This document shows, piece after piece, positions 4,007 to 5,445 of a stretch of DNA of 5,445 bases. The translations under genes and the position numbers were made by a program. The first letter of the stretch is position 1; each line of letters opens with the position of its first letter. The notes under the pieces were generated by a model, which saw only the letters and a program-made list of their open reading frames with translations, was not told the DNA's origin and did no database searches. Source of the stretch: Deltaproteobacteria bacterium (GTDB lineage Bacteria; Desulfobacterota; Desulfarculia; Adiutricales; JAGVGV01); the NCBI GenBank assembly GCA_015233515.1, contig JADFXS010000206.1, forward strand, positions 1 through 5,445, in the 5' to 3' direction.

Positions 4007-4402
4007 TCAGTGAATGGATACCTTGAGCTTATATTCGGCGTTTCCTCGCGTGCCGCCGACTTCAATCCTATAAACTCCGGTCCCGGGCAGCTTTCCTTTC
4101 CACTGAGTGGCGTCGTCGCCTTCATCCGCGCCTTTGAGGGGTTTCCCGCCGGCGGAACGTGGCGCGCGAAGGACAAAGGCGGCATTATCCTCCAAGGCGT
4201 TGATGGACACTTCCATGGTCTGGCCTTCGGAAGCATTGATTTCATAGATGTCCTGGTCGCCTCGAATGACCGCGCCCCTGATCACGGCTTCTGAAGTTCC
4301 CGGGGCAAATTTGAGGCTTTTACTGATGTCCCGGGCCTGGAGACCGGCGGCGGTCAGGATCATTACCAGGACGACAAAAAAGGTTAAAATTAAACGTTTC
4401 AT
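4007..4402 (-). CDS. Small exported PPC-like / lysozyme-inhibitor-like protein
   Basis: The 131-residue product starts with a clear signal peptide (MKRLILTFFVVLVMILTAAG), probably cut after Ala23 (LQA|RD). The remaining about 108 residues look like one beta-sandwich: RGAVIRGDQDIYEINASEGQ (about 42-61), VSINALEDNAAFVLRAP, then WKGKLPGTGVYRIEVGGTRG and YKLKVSIH at the end. The pattern 'G..D.Y......GQ' with 'W.G.LP.TG.Y.I.VGGTRG..Y.L.V' is that of bacterial PPC-type domains and of proteins often labelled g-type lysozyme inhibitors. The label is not a demonstrated function here. It should be periplasmic or secreted. AGGAG lies five bases before the ATG at 4402. A short VIRG-A-VIRG duplication sits at residues 40-48. 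The gene is monocistronic, divergent from the gene at 4696 and convergent with the DsrE-like gene. Confidence 0.8.
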   Translation of the reverse strand: MKRLILTFFVVLVMILTAAGLQARDISKSLKFAPGTSEAVIRGAVIRGDQDIYEINASEGQTMEVSINALEDNAAFVLRAPRSAGGKPLKGADEGDDATQWKGKLPGTGVYRIEVGGTRGNAEYKLKVSIH

Positions 4403-4695
4403 GGTTGCTCCTGTTTTAGGGTAAAAGATTCGGAATTTCCGATTTTTTAATGATTTTACGGCGCCTTGAGGCCTGAAAGAGGGACTGGCGAAATCCTCTT
4501 GCTTGTTTTAGCCCTGTCCAAGGGCCTTGATTTCCACTATAGAGCCAACCAGGATTTAGATCAAGCCCAAGATTTTCTATATAAACCATCCGGAAATGAA
4601 AGATTCAGACCAGGAATTTGCTTATGTTTGCACCAGGCCCGAATAATTGATATGAATCGATTTTTTTTGATAATGAATTATCGAGGAGAACTTAT
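4403..4695. other. Divergent intergenic region
   Basis: This 293-base gap must hold the promoters of the minus gene at 4402 and the plus gene at 4696. TCGGA-ATT-TCCGA followed by six T (about 4429-4446, plus strand) has the shape of a small terminator, but no plus gene ends here; it may be part of the minus gene's 5' leader. TATATA near 4578-4583 with TTTAGA about 17 bases upstream is a weak promoter candidate for the plus gene. GATAAT-GA-ATTATC, just before the ribosome site, is a small palindrome that could be an operator. A reading frame across 4466-4711 has no family resemblance and I do not call it. Confidence 0.45.
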
Positions 4696-4983
4696 ATGGC
4701 CGCATATCTAATAGTTCAAGCAAAGGTGACGGATTGGGAAAAATTTTCCGAATATCTCAAGCATGTTCCCGGAGTAATCGCCCGGTACCAGGGACATTAT
4801 CTGGCTCGAGGCGGTGAAATCATCACCCTTGAAGGTGAAGAAGAAGCCTTGCGGGTGGTGCTGATCGAATTTCCTTCATTGGCCAAAGCCAAGGAATGGT
4901 ATAATTCCGATGAGTACCTGCAGATCAAAATGCTTCGTACCGGTGCCACGTCCGCGTCGCTGATCGCTGTTGAAGGATGTTGA
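4696..4983 (+). CDS. DUF1330 family protein
   Basis: The 95-residue protein matches the small ferredoxin-like (dimeric alpha-beta barrel) DUF1330 family. It has AYLIVQAKVTDWEKFSEYLK at the start, VIARYQGHYLARGGEIITLEGE in the middle, and VVLIEFPSLAKAKEWYNSDEYLQIKMLR, ending SASLIAVEGC. The 'P..IARYGG.YLARGG' and 'EFPS...A..WY.S.EY' patterns are the family signatures. No reaction is established for the family as far as I know, and the protein should be cytoplasmic. The length is standard. ATG 4696 is seven bases after AGGAG (4684-4688). The stop is four bases before the start of the next gene, so the two are probably cotranscribed and translationally coupled. Confidence 0.88.
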   Translation: MAAYLIVQAKVTDWEKFSEYLKHVPGVIARYQGHYLARGGEIITLEGEEEALRVVLIEFPSLAKAKEWYNSDEYLQIKMLRTGATSASLIAVEGC

Positions 4984-4987
4984 TAAC

Positions 4988-5287
4988 ATGAACCATCGAA
5001 AATTGACCATTGCCTGTTTGTTATTTCTGGTTTTTACTCTGGCCACCTCGATCCCGGTATGTCAGGCCGGACAAACTAAATTGAAAACCGTGGTCACAAA
5101 TGTTTCCTCCAACTCGTCCCAGGACGGATATATCGTCAAGACCCAAAACGGCGTATTCGAGTTGGCTTTCGGCGCCGGCGGTTACGGCCGATTCGACGTC
5201 ATCTATTCCTCGATCCTGGAATCCATGAACAAAAAAACGCCGGTAACTCTATTACTCAACGGGAAGGACATCGAAGACATCCAGTAG
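4988..5287 (+). CDS. Small exported protein of unknown function
   Basis: I choose ATG 4988 (99 residues) rather than the TTG at 4970. This start places the basic residues and signal peptide at the N-terminus (MNHRKLTIACLLFLVFTLAT), and GAAGGA (4972-4977) lies about ten bases upstream. Cleavage is likely after VCQA (about residue 28). The Cys is not in a good lipobox, so I do not predict a lipoprotein. The mature part of about 70 residues reads KLKTVVTNVSSNSSQDGYIVKTQNGVF and ends LLLNGKDIEDIQ, suggesting a small beta-rich periplasmic domain. I do not recognise the family. The start is four bases after the stop of the DUF1330 gene, so the two form a likely operon. No T-rich terminator follows; CGGCCG at 5290-5295 and 5309-5314 could pair weakly. 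Confidence 0.72.
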   Translation: MNHRKLTIACLLFLVFTLATSIPVCQAGQTKLKTVVTNVSSNSSQDGYIVKTQNGVFELAFGAGGYGRFDVIYSSILESMNKKTPVTLLLNGKDIEDIQ

Positions 5288-5445
5288 CCCGGCCGATAGA
5301 TCGCTCTCCGGCCGCTCATGCAAGAATAAAGCATTTAGGGGTTGATTCAGGCAGCCATAACCCGTCTCACGGCGAAGGGTCGGGCGCCATTTTGAAGTTG
5401 GTTCCCCGAATCCTCTCCAGCTTTTAGATTCTTCTCCTATTTTGG
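5288..5445. other. Right-edge region without a called gene
   Basis: Apart from the weak CGGCCG/CGGCCG hairpin I see no RNA gene or complete gene. One minus-strand frame is open from the edge down through this stretch (SWRGFGEPTSKWRPTLRRETG and onward) and runs into the 3' end of the exported protein gene. It has no recognised family and I leave it uncalled. Confidence 0.4.

Noticed and set aside
3847..4245. A 132-residue minus-strand frame
   Set aside because: It overlaps the exported PPC-like gene in another frame on the same strand, has no recognisable features, and the other frame has signal peptide, ribosome site and domain pattern.
4487..4508. A sigma-54 promoter (TGGC ... TTGC)
   Set aside because: The distance between GG and GC is 12 bases by my count instead of 10, which sigma-54 does not tolerate.
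4466..4711. An 81-residue plus-strand frame before the DUF1330 gene
   Set aside because: No ribosome site, no family resemblance, and it overlaps the well-supported start at 4696.

Overview
The window looks like a chromosomal segment from an anaerobic, moderate-GC bacterium, most plausibly Desulfobacterota (former Deltaproteobacteria). That placement is an inference. It rests on a DsrE-like protein with an in-frame UGA in place of a family cysteine, a DUF3795 cysteine-rich protein, a Thermotoga/Bacillus-type DAHP synthase, and strong GGAGG ribosome sites. I see no insertion sequence, CRISPR array, rRNA or tRNA.

Layout. Positions 1-125 may hold the 3' end of a plus-strand gene. A minus-strand DUF3795 gene (150-581) follows. 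Next is an AT-rich intergenic stretch (582-1035) with an orphan minus-strand terminator and a perfect but unused Shine-Dalgarno sequence. A plus-strand gene (1036-1545) encodes a low-complexity protein with two copies of a helical 'L..AL..GDL..AQ.AFA' repeat. The type I-beta DAHP synthase gene (aroF-like, 2202-3266) is preceded by a long leader from a TTGACA/TATAGT promoter at 1665-1692. Downstream are a DsrE-like selenoprotein candidate (3466-3777), a minus-strand exported PPC-like protein (4007-4402), and a plus-strand pair made of a DUF1330 protein (4696-4983) and a small exported protein (4988-5287).

Two observations stand out. First, the DAHP synthase leader appears to hold two complete translational attenuators in series. 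The first leader peptide contains YFFYFGY and the second contains FGFYFYYW. Each is followed by a segment that can pair with the 5' arm of an intrinsic terminator, and the geometry is nearly identical in both. This would make the first enzyme of the shikimate pathway respond to Phe/Tyr and then to Phe/Tyr/Trp supply. Second, the DsrE-like gene reads through an in-frame TGA at 3664-3666 into 36 further codons that complete the family fold. The TGA sits at the first position of the family's CxxC motif, giving Sec-Gly-Val-Cys. A hairpin with a GGUCU apical loop, as in the E. coli fdhF SECIS, begins directly after it. An ordinary gene caller would truncate this gene to 66 residues.

The other small genes have recognisable families but no assignable pathway.
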